A DNA stretch of 64,000 bases from Sorangium aterium (GCF_028368935.1 NZ_JAQNDK010000003.1:992001-1056000), one strand, 5' to 3'; shown: positions 1 through 8,664, counted from the first letter of the stretch. Numbers and translations: made by a program. The notes: generated from the sequence alone by a model not told the origin.

Positions 1-932
1 TCCGGGTCGATCCCGACGTTCCGGAGCACCGTCGGGTGGACCATGCCGCACCCGAGGACCTCCAGCCAGCCGGTCCCCTTGCACTGCGGACAGGCGCGGT
101 TCTCGCCGAAACAGACGAGGCAGGACACGTCGAGCTCGGCGCTGGGCTCGGTGAAGGGGAAATAGCTCGGCCGGAAGCGCGTCCTCGTGGCCTCGCCGAA
201 CATCCGGCGGCTGTAGACCTCGAGCAGGCCCTTCAGATCGGCGAGGGACACGTCGCGGTCGACCACGAGCCCCTCGATCTGCACGAACATGGGGCTGTGG
301 CTCGCGTCGTCGTCGCGGCGATACACGACCCCGGGCGCGACGATCATCACCGGCGGAGGGTGGGAGAGCATCTCGCGCACCTGGACCGGGCTCGTGTGCG
401 TGCGGAGGAGCACGTTCTGGCCGGGATCGCCGGCCATGTAGAACGTGTCGTGCATGTCCATGGCCGGGTGATCCGCCGGGAACCCGAGGAGATCGAAGTT
501 GTAGCGCGCGAGCTCGATCTGCGGCCCTTCGGCCACGTCGAACCCGAGCCCGACGAAGATATCGACGATCTCGTCGAGGGTCCTCATGATCGGGTGCGAC
601 CGCCCGGGCGCGCGCCAGCGGCCGGGCAGGGTGATATCGAGGGGCGGCGCGGAGAGCTCGCGATCGCGCGCAGCGCGCTTGATCCTCGCCGTCGCCTCCT
701 CGCGGGCGCGCTCCACGCGGCCCTTGACGGCGTTGAGGCGCTGGCCGAGCGCCTTGCGCTCCTCGGGCGCCGCGCCGGGCAGCTGCTTCATCAGCGCATT
801 GAGCGACCCGCGGCGCCCGAGCAAGCTGGCATACAGGCGGTTCAGCTCATCGAGATCGCCGGCTGCGGCGAACTGGACGTCCACCGTGCGATCGACCTCG
901 TCGATGAGGCGGCCGAGTTCGGGACCACTCAT
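1..932 (-). CDS. pheS: Phenylalanyl-tRNA synthetase alpha subunit, 3' end outside the window
   Basis: Catalytic alpha subunit of the cytoplasmic alpha2beta2 PheRS, which charges tRNA-Phe. Translation from the ATG at 932-930 begins MSGPELGRLIDEV and shows the N-terminal helical region, then the class II core with HPAMDMHDTFY, LLRTHTSPVQ and the motif-2 strand FRPSYFPFTEPSAE. The stretch near positions 60-140 has two CxxC pairs (CLVC and CPQC), a zinc-ribbon-like insert found in a subset of PheS proteins. About 310 residues are visible and the C-terminal motif 3 lies beyond the left edge. pheT would be expected downstream, outside the window. Confidence 0.95.
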   Translation of the reverse strand, partial: MSGPELGRLIDEVDRTVDVQFAAAGDLDELNRLYASLLGRRGSLNALMKQLPGAAPEERKALGQRLNAVKGRVERAREEATARIKRAARDRELSAPPLDITLPGRWRAPGRSHPIMRTLDEIVDIFVGLGFDVAEGPQIELARYNFDLLGFPADHPAMDMHDTFYMAGDPGQNVLLRTHTSPVQVREMLSHPPPVMIVAPGVVYRRDDDASHSPMFVQIEGLVVDRDVSLADLKGLLEVYSRRMFGEATRTRFRPSYFPFTEPSAELDVSCLVCFGENRACPQCKGTGWLEVLGCGMVHPTVLRNVGIDP

Positions 933-1150
933 TGCCGCCCCCTTACCGCGAAGGCCATGGCAACGCAAGACGTTGACCTCCCGCGCCGCCCCCAGCTGCT
1001 CGCGCCAGCCAGCGCGCGGCCCGCACGCATGATCCGGAGGCTCGACGACCACGACCGCGGCGGACGCGCCTCGCCGCTCCCGCTGCGCGGCCCCGCCCTG
1101 CGCGCGGCGCGCGCAACAGCGCCGTGCGCGCAACAGCCGATGTCCACGCG

Positions 1151-1167
1151 GTCAACGTCGGGTTGAC
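1151..1167. repeat. GTCAAC-N5-GTTGAC palindrome, copy 1
   Basis: Perfect 6-bp arms around a 5-bp spacer (gtcgg). It belongs to a set of like palindromes, all in intergenic DNA of this window (about 1435, 11723, 19021, 21299, 21343). Confidence 0.6.
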
Positions 1168-1253
1168 AGCCTCCGCTCGCGACGGCGCGATCCGCCCGGA
1201 GACGACGTCCGCGCCCGGGTGGCGGGGTACTTTGGCCGAACGCGGGAGCTTTT

Positions 1254-1324
1254 GAACCGCCAAGCGCGCCAAGGACGCCAAGAAAACCACAAAATCTTGG
1301 CGTCTTATGGCGACTTGGCGGTTC
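1254..1324. repeat. 71-bp imperfect inverted repeat (GAACCGCCAAG type)
   Basis: The left arm starts GAACCGCCAAG and the right arm ends CTTGGCGGTTC. Each arm also carries an internal CGCCA and ACGCCAAG block, so about 30-bp arms pair with a few mismatches around an A-rich loop. It resembles mobile REP/MITE-like palindromes. No transposase gene is adjacent. Confidence 0.6.
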
Positions 1325-1371
1325 CATCATTCCGGCAGGGTGGGGGGACCCAGCTCGCGCGAGCGCCGCGC

Positions 1372-1392
1372 GGGACACGGGACACGGGACAC
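1372..1392. repeat. 7-bp tandem repeat (GGGACAC x3)
   Basis: Three perfect head-to-tail copies of GGGACAC in non-coding DNA between the large inverted repeat and the next palindrome. Candidate variable-number tandem repeat. Confidence 0.6.
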
Positions 1393-1434
1393 GGGAGTTG
1401 CGCGTCCACCGCCGGTGTCGGTCGCGTCAACCGT

Positions 1435-1451
1435 GTCAACCCGAGGTTTAC
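1435..1451. repeat. GTCAAC-N5-GTTTAC palindrome, copy 2 (one mismatch)
   Basis: GTCAAC, spacer ccgag, then GTTTAC, one base off the perfect arm. An extra direct GTCAAC half-site lies at 1426-1431. Confidence 0.5.
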
Positions 1452-1570
1452 GGGCTCTCCACGGCGGCTGCCCATCTGAATCGGGATTCGCATTCTGGCC
1501 GCGGCGAGGACGCCTGGATCGTGGCGCTGCGACCGAGCCGGTCGCCTCTGGCCCATCGCTTGCTTTGAAC

Positions 1571-1620
1571 GTTGAGGAACGTTGAGGAACGTTGAGGAAC
1601 GTTGAGGAACGTTGAGGAAC
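1571..1620. repeat. 10-bp tandem repeat (GTTGAGGAAC x5)
   Basis: Five perfect copies of GTTGAGGAAC, flanked by degraded copies (TTTGAAC before; GTTGACGAGC and GTTGTGAAC after). Non-coding, about 180 bp upstream of the porin gene. A likely length-variable locus. Confidence 0.75.
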
Positions 1621-1797
1621 GTTGACGAGCGTTGTGAACGTTGACGGACGCGGGCGAGCGCGCCTGAGCGTCACCGCTGCGAGCATTCCAATCGATGAGC
1701 GAGCCACGCGAAGCGTGCTCGTCGGGGCCTTTTCGCCTGACGACAACCCCGCCGCTTGCGCTGCTGCCGCTCCAACACACCACGAGATCGGCACACC

Positions 1798-3354
1798 TTG
1801 AATCCCATCCTCCATCTCTCTTGCGACCCTGCGCACGACGCCCGCTGCGCTCCGCGGCGCGGCACAGTCTCCGCCCTGCTCGGCGCGGCGCTCTGGGTGT
1901 CTCCAGCGGTCGTGAACGGGCAGCCGACGACGACTCCGACTCCGGCGCCCGAGGCGCCTCCAGCGGTCGTGAACGCGCAGCCGCCGCCCCCTCCGACTCC
2001 CAGTCCTGCGCCGGTGCCGGAGAGCGGCTTCTTCTTCGGCGGCGTCGGCCGCGTCGTCGCGGCCACGGACGCCGAGATGGGGCCGGGGCGGGACGCCGAT
2101 ATCGTCTGGAGAGGCTCGCGCCTCGACGAGTCCACGTACATCCAGATGGACCTGGAGCGGCAGGATCACTGGGAGTCCACAGGCGCCACCACGCGCGTCG
2201 CCGTCCGCCTGGTCGTGGACGCCCCCGTCCTCCACTACAACAACGCGCGGCCGTGGAACATCAACATGTCGGTGCGCAACGCCTTCGTCGAGGAGCGAGA
2301 CCTCGGCGTCAAGGGCCTGTCCGTGTGGGTCGGCTCGCGCCTCTACCGCGGTGACAACGCCGAGCTGCTCGATTTCTGGCCGCTCGATTGGCTGAACACG
2401 CTGGGCGGAGGCGTCCGCTACGACCTGCCCTCGAAGCGCACGTACTTCGCGGCGCACGCAGGCGTCAACCGGCCGCTCTCGCCCTATTACCTCCAGACGG
2501 TGGAGCGCCCGCCGGCGCTCAACCAGCCTGGCGCGGCGAACGTCAACCTCCTCGATCGCCAGCGGCTCATCTCGAGCGTCAAGGCGAGCCACACCGTCCC
2601 GGTCGGGGAGAAGGGCGGCGTCAAGGGCGTCCTGTACGGCGAGCTGCACCAGCTGCCGTCGGGCACGCGCGAGACGGCGGAGGCCGGCGTGGTCGAGCGC
2701 CTGCCGCGCGACTCCGGGTACGTCGTCGGCGCGCAGATCAGCCCGTTCACCGGCGTGAACAACGGGCACCTGCACCTGTTCCTCCGCTATGCGGGCGACC
2801 TCGCGGCCTACGGCGAGTTCGGCGCGCCCACCCAGCCCGCGCCGGACGGCACCGCGACCGGCGCGCACGAGCTCCTCTTCACCTTGAGCGGCAACTACGA
2901 GACGGGGCCGCTCGGCCTCATGGCCGCGGGATACGTGCGCTCCTTCCGCAACGCCAGCGAGCCGTTCGACTTCGCCGACCTCGACGAGGGCATCTTGCTC
3001 GTGCGGCCGCACCTCTACCTGCGCGACTGGGGAGGCGTCGCCGTCGAGGCCTCGTATCAGGCGCAGCGGAGGGGGAGGGTCCCTCCTCCGGCCGACCCCG
3101 CGGCGGCGGGCGCGCACCCCGCGGCGAGCCACCACAGCGCGAGCCTCGTGCGCCTCGGGCTCGTGCCGTTCCTGAACGCGGCGGGCAAGGGTGATTTCAA
3201 GCGCCCTCAATTCCGGTTCATCTGGCTCGTGACCCGGCGCGACGACGGCGCGAAGGCGCTCTATCCGCAGGACGACGTCTTCAGCCAGCGCACGTGGGAG
3301 CATTTCATCGGCCTGAACGTCGAGTGGAACATCAAGGCCAGCCCGGCGTTCTGA
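1798..3354 (+). CDS. LamB-like carbohydrate-selective outer-membrane porin
   Basis: Probable maltoporin-type beta-barrel of about 518 residues. After a signal-like segment (SALLGAALWVSPAVV) and a Pro/Thr/Ala-rich linker, the barrel starts near GFFFGGVGRVVAATD. It contains WVGSRLYRGDNAELLDFWPLD, which resembles the LamB segment where strands precede the DFYYWD-like motif, then many alternating aromatic strands. It ends in phenylalanine, as outer-membrane barrels do. Only TTG starts are available (1756 or 1798), so the start is uncertain. It lies immediately upstream of the uronate genes, which suggests uptake of oligogalacturonides. The family assignment rests on motif resemblance; another porin family is possible. 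Confidence 0.65.
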   Translation: MNPILHLSCDPAHDARCAPRRGTVSALLGAALWVSPAVVNGQPTTTPTPAPEAPPAVVNAQPPPPPTPSPAPVPESGFFFGGVGRVVAATDAEMGPGRDADIVWRGSRLDESTYIQMDLERQDHWESTGATTRVAVRLVVDAPVLHYNNARPWNINMSVRNAFVEERDLGVKGLSVWVGSRLYRGDNAELLDFWPLDWLNTLGGGVRYDLPSKRTYFAAHAGVNRPLSPYYLQTVERPPALNQPGAANVNLLDRQRLISSVKASHTVPVGEKGGVKGVLYGELHQLPSGTRETAEAGVVERLPRDSGYVVGAQISPFTGVNNGHLHLFLRYAGDLAAYGEFGAPTQPAPDGTATGAHELLFTLSGNYETGPLGLMAAGYVRSFRNASEPFDFADLDEGILLVRPHLYLRDWGGVAVEASYQAQRRGRVPPPADPAAAGAHPAASHHSASLVRLGLVPFLNAAGKGDFKRPQFRFIWLVTRRDDGAKALYPQDDVFSQRTWEHFIGLNVEWNIKASPAF

Positions 3355-3387
3355 CGCAGCCGCGGGGCTCCGGGGGTTCACCGCGTC

Positions 3388-3407
3388 GATTTGTAAATCA
3401 CGTTAAC
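3388..3407. promoter_or_regulatory. AT-rich palindromes before the uronate operon
   Basis: GATTT-gt-AAATC (3388-3399) is a perfect 5-bp-arm palindrome, followed three bases later by the palindrome GTTAAC (3402-3407). This AT-rich island lies about 25-40 bp before the isomerase start in otherwise GC-rich DNA, so it is a candidate promoter/operator. No regulator gene is adjacent and no bound factor can be named. Confidence 0.35.
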
Positions 3408-3430
3408 TAAGCGAGGGAAGGGTTCTATCC

Positions 3431-4249
3431 ATGAAGCCAGTGAACGCTGGGCAGGTCGTGGTCCGCGCGACGGCGTCGCACAGGGGGCGAAAGCTCTCCG
3501 TGACGCCGGCGGACAGCCCCATGAAGCGCCTCCATTACGGTCGGATCCTGCTCGACGGGACCACGCCGGAGGCGCGGTTCGAGACCTCCGGACGCGAGGT
3601 AGGGCTCCTCTGCATGGCCGGCGAGTGCGCCGTGAAGGTGAACGGCGGGGAGGTGATCGCGCTCGGGCAGTACGACGCCCTCTACGTGCCTCGCGGCTCG
3701 GCCGTCGAGGTGCGCACGAGCTCGGCGGTCGATCTCGTCGAGTGCGGCGCCGAGGTGGAGGGCGACTATCCCCTCCAGGTCGTCCGCTACAAGGACGTCG
3801 AGCAGAACCCGTCGCTCAAGTTCAAGGCGGGCGGCGACGCCACGACGCGCGAGCTCAGCATCCTGCTCGGCAAGAACGTGCAGGCCGGCCGCATCGTCGC
3901 GGGCTTCACGCGCTCCGCGCCGGGGCACTGGACCAGCTGGCCCCCGCACGAGCACACGGACCTGCTCGAGGAGATGTACGTCTATTTCGATATGCCGCCG
4001 CCGGCGTTCGGCGTGCAGCTCGTCTACACGGCTCCCGAGGCGCCCGAGGTCGTCACGGTGGTGCGGGACGGCGACGCCGTGCTGATGCCGGCGGGGTATC
4101 ACCCGAACGTCGCCGCGCCGGGGCACTCCATCAACTTCGTCTGGCTGATGGCCGCGCACCGCGAGCGCGAAGATCGGGTGTTCGGGGTGGTCAACGTCCA
4201 GCCGGAGTTCGCCCAGCGCGGCTCCGGGCTCGAGGCGAGCCTCAAGTAG
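3431..4249 (+). CDS. KduI/IolB-family sugar isomerase (5-keto-4-deoxyuronate or 5-deoxyglucuronate isomerase)
   Basis: 272-residue bicupin of the IolB/KduI family. The second cupin carries WTSWPPHEHTD followed by LEEMYVYFDMP, the metal-binding signature typical of IolB (SSYPPHKHD). A conserved YHPNVAAPGH lies near the C-terminus. In this operon, with kduD, kdgK and kdgF, the expected role is isomerising 5-keto-4-deoxyuronate to 2,5-diketo-3-deoxygluconate in the cytoplasm. The sequence itself looks more IolB- than KduI-like, and no other inositol-catabolic gene is nearby. A purine-rich GAGGGAAGGG precedes the ATG. First gene of the cluster after the AT-rich palindrome. Confidence 0.8.
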   Translation: MKPVNAGQVVVRATASHRGRKLSVTPADSPMKRLHYGRILLDGTTPEARFETSGREVGLLCMAGECAVKVNGGEVIALGQYDALYVPRGSAVEVRTSSAVDLVECGAEVEGDYPLQVVRYKDVEQNPSLKFKAGGDATTRELSILLGKNVQAGRIVAGFTRSAPGHWTSWPPHEHTDLLEEMYVYFDMPPPAFGVQLVYTAPEAPEVVTVVRDGDAVLMPAGYHPNVAAPGHSINFVWLMAAHREREDRVFGVVNVQPEFAQRGSGLEASLK

Positions 4250-4302
4250 CGAGCAGGGGAGCGGGCCAGCGTCAGGCGGCTCGAACTCAGGAGGATAGCT
4301 TC

Positions 4303-5640
4303 ATGGTGATGAACACGGAGTCCACGACGGCCATCGCCGACGCGCCCGCGGAGGTGCCGCGCGACGCGGGCGCCGCGCCGCTCTCGGCCGGCATCGGGCG
4401 TTATCGGTGGGTGATCTGCGCCCTCTTGTTCACGGCCGCGACGATCAACTACGTCGATCGACAGGTCCTCGGCGTCCTCAAGACGACGCTGCAGAAGGAC
4501 CTCGGCTACAACGATATCGATTACGGCAACATCGTCACGTCGTTCCAGGCCGCTTACGCCATCGGCATGCTGACGATGGGCCGCCTCATGGATCGCATCG
4601 GGACGCGGCGCGGGTTCTCGTTCGCCGTCGGGTTCTGGAGCCTCGCGGCGGCGGCGCACGCGCTCGTCGGCAGCGCCGGGGGGCTCTCCGCGGCGCGGTT
4701 CGCCCTCGGCATCGGCGAGGCGGGTATGTTCCCGGGCGCCCTCAAGACGATCGCGGAGTGGTTCCCGAAGAAGGAGCGCGCGCTCGCGACCGGCCTGTTC
4801 AACTCCGGCACGAACATCGGCGCGATCGTGTGCCCCCTCGCCGTCCCGTGGATCGCGGTGGCCTGGGGGTGGCGCGCGGCGTTCGCGCTGACCGGCGCGA
4901 TCGGCGCGCTGTGGATCGTCGCCTGGATGATCCTGTATCGCCCCCTCGCGGAGAACCCGCGCGTCACGCCGGAGGAGCGCGCCTACATCACGAGCGAGCC
5001 GTCGCCGGCGCCCAGCAAGGTCGGCTGGCTCAGCCTGATCCCGCACCGCCAGACGTGGGCGTTCGCGATCGGCAAGTTCATGACCGATCCGTTCTGGTGG
5101 CTTTACCTGTTCTGGGTCCCCGACTTCCTGAACCGCAAGCATGGTTTGAACCTCCTCCAGATCGGCCCGCCGCTCGTCACGATCTACCTGCTCTCCGACG
5201 TGGGCAGCATCGCCGGCGGCTGGTTCTCCTCGATGCTGATGCGCCGCGGCTGGACGGCGAACGCGGCGCGCAAGACAGCGATGCTCGTCTGCGCGCTCGG
5301 CGTGGCGCCCGTCTTCCTCGCGACGCGCACCGACTCGCTGTGGGTCGCCGTGCTGCTCCTGGGCCTCGCCACGGCCGCGCACCAGGGCTTCTCGGCGAAC
5401 CTGTTCACGCTCACAACGGACATGTTCCCGTCGCAAGCGGTGGGGTCGGCCGTCGGGTTCGGGGGCATGGCCGGGGCCATCGGCGGGATGCTCATCGCGC
5501 AGATCGCGGGCCGCGTCCTCCAGCTCACCGGGAGCTACTCGACGCTGTTCATCATGGCGGCGTCCGCCTACGTGCTCGCGCTCGCCATCATTCACGCGCT
5601 CGTGCCGCGGCTCGAGGCCGCGCGGCTGAAGCAGGGATAA
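4303..5640 (+). CDS. MFS uronate transporter, ExuT-like (ACS family)
   Basis: 445-residue major facilitator with about 12 membrane segments, of the anion:cation symporter group. The first helix reads WVICALLFTAATINYVDRQVLGVL, typical of ExuT/GudP-like hexuronate carriers. The loop GRLMDRIGTRRGF matches the MFS signature between helices 2 and 3, and PGALKTIAEWFPKKERA is characteristic of the family. The ATG at 4303 follows a clear AGGAGG about 7 bp upstream, although the frame is open further 5'. It lies between the isomerase and kduD genes, so import of galacturonate or unsaturated uronates into the cytoplasm is likely. Confidence 0.88.
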   Translation: MVMNTESTTAIADAPAEVPRDAGAAPLSAGIGRYRWVICALLFTAATINYVDRQVLGVLKTTLQKDLGYNDIDYGNIVTSFQAAYAIGMLTMGRLMDRIGTRRGFSFAVGFWSLAAAAHALVGSAGGLSAARFALGIGEAGMFPGALKTIAEWFPKKERALATGLFNSGTNIGAIVCPLAVPWIAVAWGWRAAFALTGAIGALWIVAWMILYRPLAENPRVTPEERAYITSEPSPAPSKVGWLSLIPHRQTWAFAIGKFMTDPFWWLYLFWVPDFLNRKHGLNLLQIGPPLVTIYLLSDVGSIAGGWFSSMLMRRGWTANAARKTAMLVCALGVAPVFLATRTDSLWVAVLLLGLATAAHQGFSANLFTLTTDMFPSQAVGSAVGFGGMAGAIGGMLIAQIAGRVLQLTGSYSTLFIMAASAYVLALAIIHALVPRLEAARLKQG

Positions 5641-5644
5641 GACA

Positions 5645-6394
5645 ATGACGAATGATCCGTTTCGTTTGGACGGCAAGGTCGCGCTCGTGACGGGCTCGGC
5701 CACCGGGATCGGCGCCGCGATCGCGACGGCGCTCGCGGCGGCGGGCGCGGACATCGCCTGTCACGGCAAGGACGAGCCGGGCGAGGCCACCATGGCGGCG
5801 GTGCAAAAGCTCGGGCGGCGCGCCGCCGGCATGGCCGCGGATCTCGCGGATCGCGCCGCGCACGCGGAGCTCGTCCGGAGGACGAAGGCCGAGCTCGGGC
5901 GCATTGACATCCTCGTGAACAACGCAGGTCTCATCCGGAGATCGCCGGCCGTCGAGTACTCCGAGGAGGACTGGGATCTCCTGATCGAGGTCAACCTGAC
6001 GTCCGCGTTCCGCCTCTCGCAGCTCGCCGGGAAGCAGATGCTGGAGCAAGGGTCGGGCAGGATCGTCAACATCGCGTCGCTGCTCTCGTTCCAGGGCGGG
6101 ATCCTGGTGCCGGCCTACGCGGCGTCCAAGGGCGGGATCGCGCAGCTGACCAAGGCGCTCGCGAACGAGTGGGCCGGGAGGGGCGTCAACGTGAACGCGA
6201 TCGCCCCGGGCTACATCACGACGGACAACACGGCGGCGCTCAGGTCCGACGAGGCGCGCAGCCGACAGATCCTCGATCGTATCCCGGCGGGGCGCTGGGG
6301 GGAGCCGAGCGACATCGCCGGAGCGGCGCTGTTCCTGTGCTCGGAGGCGAGCAGGTACGTCCACGGCCACGTGCTGGTCGTGGACGGCGGATGA
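5645..6394 (+). CDS. kduD: 2-deoxy-D-gluconate 3-dehydrogenase (KduD)
   Basis: 249-residue classical short-chain dehydrogenase that reduces 2,5-diketo-3-deoxygluconate to 2-keto-3-deoxygluconate. It shows the cofactor motif TGSATGIG, the NNAG motif, IASLLSFQGGILVPAYAASK with the Tyr-x3-Lys catalytic pair, and the KduD-like NVNAIAPGYITTDNTAALR. The length equals typical KduD. It starts 4 bp after the transporter stop, consistent with one transcript. Orthology to KduD rather than a generic SDR is supported by the TDNT segment and by the surrounding kdg genes. Confidence 0.92.
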   Translation: MTNDPFRLDGKVALVTGSATGIGAAIATALAAAGADIACHGKDEPGEATMAAVQKLGRRAAGMAADLADRAAHAELVRRTKAELGRIDILVNNAGLIRRSPAVEYSEEDWDLLIEVNLTSAFRLSQLAGKQMLEQGSGRIVNIASLLSFQGGILVPAYAASKGGIAQLTKALANEWAGRGVNVNAIAPGYITTDNTAALRSDEARSRQILDRIPAGRWGEPSDIAGAALFLCSEASRYVHGHVLVVDGG

Positions 6395-6413
6395 GCCGTT
6401 GAGGAGCGCGAAG

Positions 6414-7502
6414 ATGAAGATCCGAAGTGCAAAGAGCTGTGCGTGGGACCAGGTGAGCCTCGGGGAGGTCATGCTGCGCCTCGACCCGGGAGAGCGGCGG
6501 ATTCACACCGCGCGGGCGTTCGACATCGGGGAGGGCGGGGGAGAGTACAACGTGGCGCGGGGGCTCCGGCGCTGCTTCGGGCTCCGGACATCCATCGTCA
6601 CGGCGCTCGCGGACAACCCGGTCGGGCGGCTGATCGAGGACCTGATGCTCCAGGGCGGGGTCGACACCTCCCACGTGCGCTGGGTCGATTACGACGGCGT
6701 GGGCCGCGAGGCGCGCAATGGCCTCAACTTCACCGAGCGCGGCTTCGGGCCGCGCGCCGCCGTGGGGTGCTCGGATCGCGGCCACAGCGCGGCCTCCAGG
6801 CTGAAGACCGGCGACCTCCCGTGGAAGGCCCTCTTCGGGGAGCGCGGCGCCCGCTGGTTCCACACGGGCGGCATCTTCTGCGCGCTCTCGGAGACCACGG
6901 CCGGCGTGGCGCGCGAGGCCATGGAGGCCGCGCGCGAGCACGACGTGCGGATCTCCTACGATCTCAACTACCGGCCCTCGCTCTGGAAGAACTTCGGCGG
7001 CCAGGCGAGGGCGCGCGAGGTCAACCGCGCCCTCATGCCGTACGTCGACTGCCTCTTCGGCAACGAGGAGGACTTCGTCGCGGCGCTCGGCTTCGAGGTG
7101 CCCGGCGTCGATGAGGGCTATCGCGATCTCGACACGGCCGGGTTCCGCCGGATGATCTCGGAGGTCGTCGCGACGTACCCCAACATCTCGGTCGTGGCCA
7201 CGAGCCTCAGGACGGCCAGGAGCGCGAGCGTCAACGGCTGGGGCGGCATCCTGTACTGCAAGGGTGAGTTCCACGAGGTCGCCCAGCGGGACATCGAGAT
7301 CCTCGACCGCGTCGGAGGGGGCGACTCGTTCGCCTCGGGGATCATCTACGGGCTCCTCTCGGAGCAGAGCCCGGAGTGGGCGCTCCAGTGCGGCGTCGCG
7401 CACGGAGCGCTCGCGATGTCGACCCCAGGCGACACGTCGATGGCGTCGCTCGCCGAGGTGCGGCGGGCGATGAGCGGGGCCAGCGCGAGGATCGAGCGAT
7501 GA
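6414..7502 (+). CDS. kdgK: 2-keto-3-deoxygluconate kinase (PfkB family)
   Basis: 362-residue ribokinase-like enzyme that phosphorylates KDG to KDPG. The N-terminal SLGEVMLRLDPGERRI and GEGGGEYNVARGL match sugar-kinase substrate strands. The C-terminal DRVGGGDSFASG is the PfkB signature with the catalytic Asp. The open frame could start at a TTG at 6399, but the ATG at 6414 has GAGGAG at an ideal distance, so 6414 is preferred. The stop overlaps the aldolase start by four bases (ATGA), implying translational coupling. Confidence 0.88.
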   Translation: MKIRSAKSCAWDQVSLGEVMLRLDPGERRIHTARAFDIGEGGGEYNVARGLRRCFGLRTSIVTALADNPVGRLIEDLMLQGGVDTSHVRWVDYDGVGREARNGLNFTERGFGPRAAVGCSDRGHSAASRLKTGDLPWKALFGERGARWFHTGGIFCALSETTAGVAREAMEAAREHDVRISYDLNYRPSLWKNFGGQARAREVNRALMPYVDCLFGNEEDFVAALGFEVPGVDEGYRDLDTAGFRRMISEVVATYPNISVVATSLRTARSASVNGWGGILYCKGEFHEVAQRDIEILDRVGGGDSFASGIIYGLLSEQSPEWALQCGVAHGALAMSTPGDTSMASLAEVRRAMSGASARIER

Positions 7503-8209
7503 ATCATGCGATGGACCGCGAGCACGTCGTCCGCCGCATCGAGGAGATCGGCGTCGTCCCCGTGGTGCGCGCGTCGAGCGGCGCGCTCGCCGTGCGGGCC
7601 GGTCGCGCGCTGTGCGCCGGAGGGATCGAGGTCCTCGAGATCACGATGACGGTCCCGGACGCCCTCGCCGTCATGCACGAGATCACCTCGCGGATGGGGA
7701 GCCGCGTCCTCGTCGGCGCGGGCACGGTGCTCACCGCGGACGCAGCCCGCGGGTGCATCGAGGCCGGCGCGCAGTTCATCGTGAGCCCGGGGCTCAACCT
7801 CGAGGTCATCCATGCGGCGCGCGAGCTCGGGAAGGCGGTCTTCCCCGGGGCGCTCACCCCGACCGAGGTGATCGCCGCGTGGAGCGCCGGCGCCGACGCG
7901 GTGAAGGTGTTCCCGTGCTCCGCGATGGGCGGCGCGAAGTACCTGCGCGCGCTGCGCGGACCGCTCCCGCACGTGAAGCTGCTGCCGACCGGCGGGGTCA
8001 ACCTCGCGACCGCGCGCGAGTTCATCGAGGCCGGCGCGGTGGCGCTCGGCGTCGGCGGCGAGCTCGTCGACGCCGCGGCGCTCGAGGCCGGCTGCGACGA
8101 GGTCCTCACGGAGCGCGCGCGGGAGTTCCTGGCTGTGGTCCGGTCCGCGCGGGCCGGGATGGAGAAGCGCGCTGAGCGGAGCCGCCGCGAGGCGCCGGAG
8201 GAAGCATGA
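7499..8209 (+). CDS. eda: KDPG/KHG aldolase
   Basis: 236-residue class I aldolase splitting 2-keto-3-deoxy-6-phosphogluconate into pyruvate and glyceraldehyde-3-phosphate. The Schiff-base lysine sits in DAVKVFPCS and the catalytic glutamate in IEVLEITMTVPDA; VGAGTVLT and PTGGVNL are further family hallmarks. The ATG overlaps the kdgK stop (ATGA) and its own stop overlaps kdgF the same way, so kdgK-eda-kdgF are coupled. The C-terminal 20 residues are charged and probably dispensable. Last step of the cytoplasmic uronate route. Confidence 0.92.
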   Translation: MNHAMDREHVVRRIEEIGVVPVVRASSGALAVRAGRALCAGGIEVLEITMTVPDALAVMHEITSRMGSRVLVGAGTVLTADAARGCIEAGAQFIVSPGLNLEVIHAARELGKAVFPGALTPTEVIAAWSAGADAVKVFPCSAMGGAKYLRALRGPLPHVKLLPTGGVNLATAREFIEAGAVALGVGGELVDAAALEAGCDEVLTERAREFLAVVRSARAGMEKRAERSRREAPEEA

Positions 8210-8565
8210 TTCATCTGAAGAGAAGCGATGTCCCGAGCCTGGCCCGCGTGTCGGGCGATGCGGTGGAGTTCTTCACGCCCGAGCCGGGGCTCAAGCGCCG
8301 GGTGCTGGCCCACAACCCCAACATGATGCTCGTCGAGCACCACATGGAGGTCGGCTGGACCGGAGCGCGCCACAGCCACCCGCACGATCAGCTTGTCTAT
8401 GTCATCTCCGGACACCTCAAGTTCTCGTGCGGAGACGAGGAGTTCGAGGCGCGGGCCGGGGACAGCTTCGTGGTCCGCGGGGGCGTCGAGCACCAGGCCT
8501 GGGCGTTCGAGCCGTCCGTCGTGCTCGACGTGTTTACCCCCGCGCGTGAAGAGTACATGCCCTGA
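8206..8565 (+). CDS. kdgF: KdgF-type cupin, unsaturated uronate linearisation
   Basis: 119-residue single-domain cupin. Residues HSHPHDQLVYVISG and GDSFVVRGGVEHQAWAFEPS form the two cupin motifs with the usual metal-binding histidines and glutamine. Family members convert 4,5-unsaturated galacturonate to its linear ketouronate, feeding the isomerase encoded at the operon start. The length is standard for KdgF. The ATG overlaps the aldolase stop by four bases. It completes a pathway from unsaturated monomer to KDPG within this operon. Confidence 0.88.
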   Translation: MIHLKRSDVPSLARVSGDAVEFFTPEPGLKRRVLAHNPNMMLVEHHMEVGWTGARHSHPHDQLVYVISGHLKFSCGDEEFEARAGDSFVVRGGVEHQAWAFEPSVVLDVFTPAREEYMP

Positions 8566-8664
8566 GCGCGGGGATCCGGTCAGCCACTCCAGATCACCAA
8601 GATCATCATGTCGTTTCGACGGGCCCTGCGACCGACGCAGCGGCCCTGTGCGATTGAGGAGCCT

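Larger units (their letters stand above)
933..1797. other. Repeat-rich intergenic region upstream of pheS and the porin gene
   Basis: About 865 bases without a credible gene; short open frames here have no recognisable protein character. It holds several unrelated repeats, listed separately: two GTCAAC-N5-GTTGAC-type palindromes, a 71-bp inverted repeat, a 7-bp and a 10-bp tandem repeat, and an imperfect hairpin near 1701-1720. Promoters for pheS (leftward) and the porin gene (rightward) must lie here, but none can be assigned. Confidence 0.6.

Noticed and set aside
1571-1620. Possible CRISPR-like array
   Set aside because: Units are 10 bp and directly contiguous without spacers, so it is a simple tandem repeat.
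1701-1735. Hairpin GAGCCACGC/GCGTGCTC followed by CCTTTT as an intrinsic terminator
   Set aside because: No plus-strand gene ends upstream of it, the stem has a bulge, and the T-run is separated from the stem by about 7 bases.
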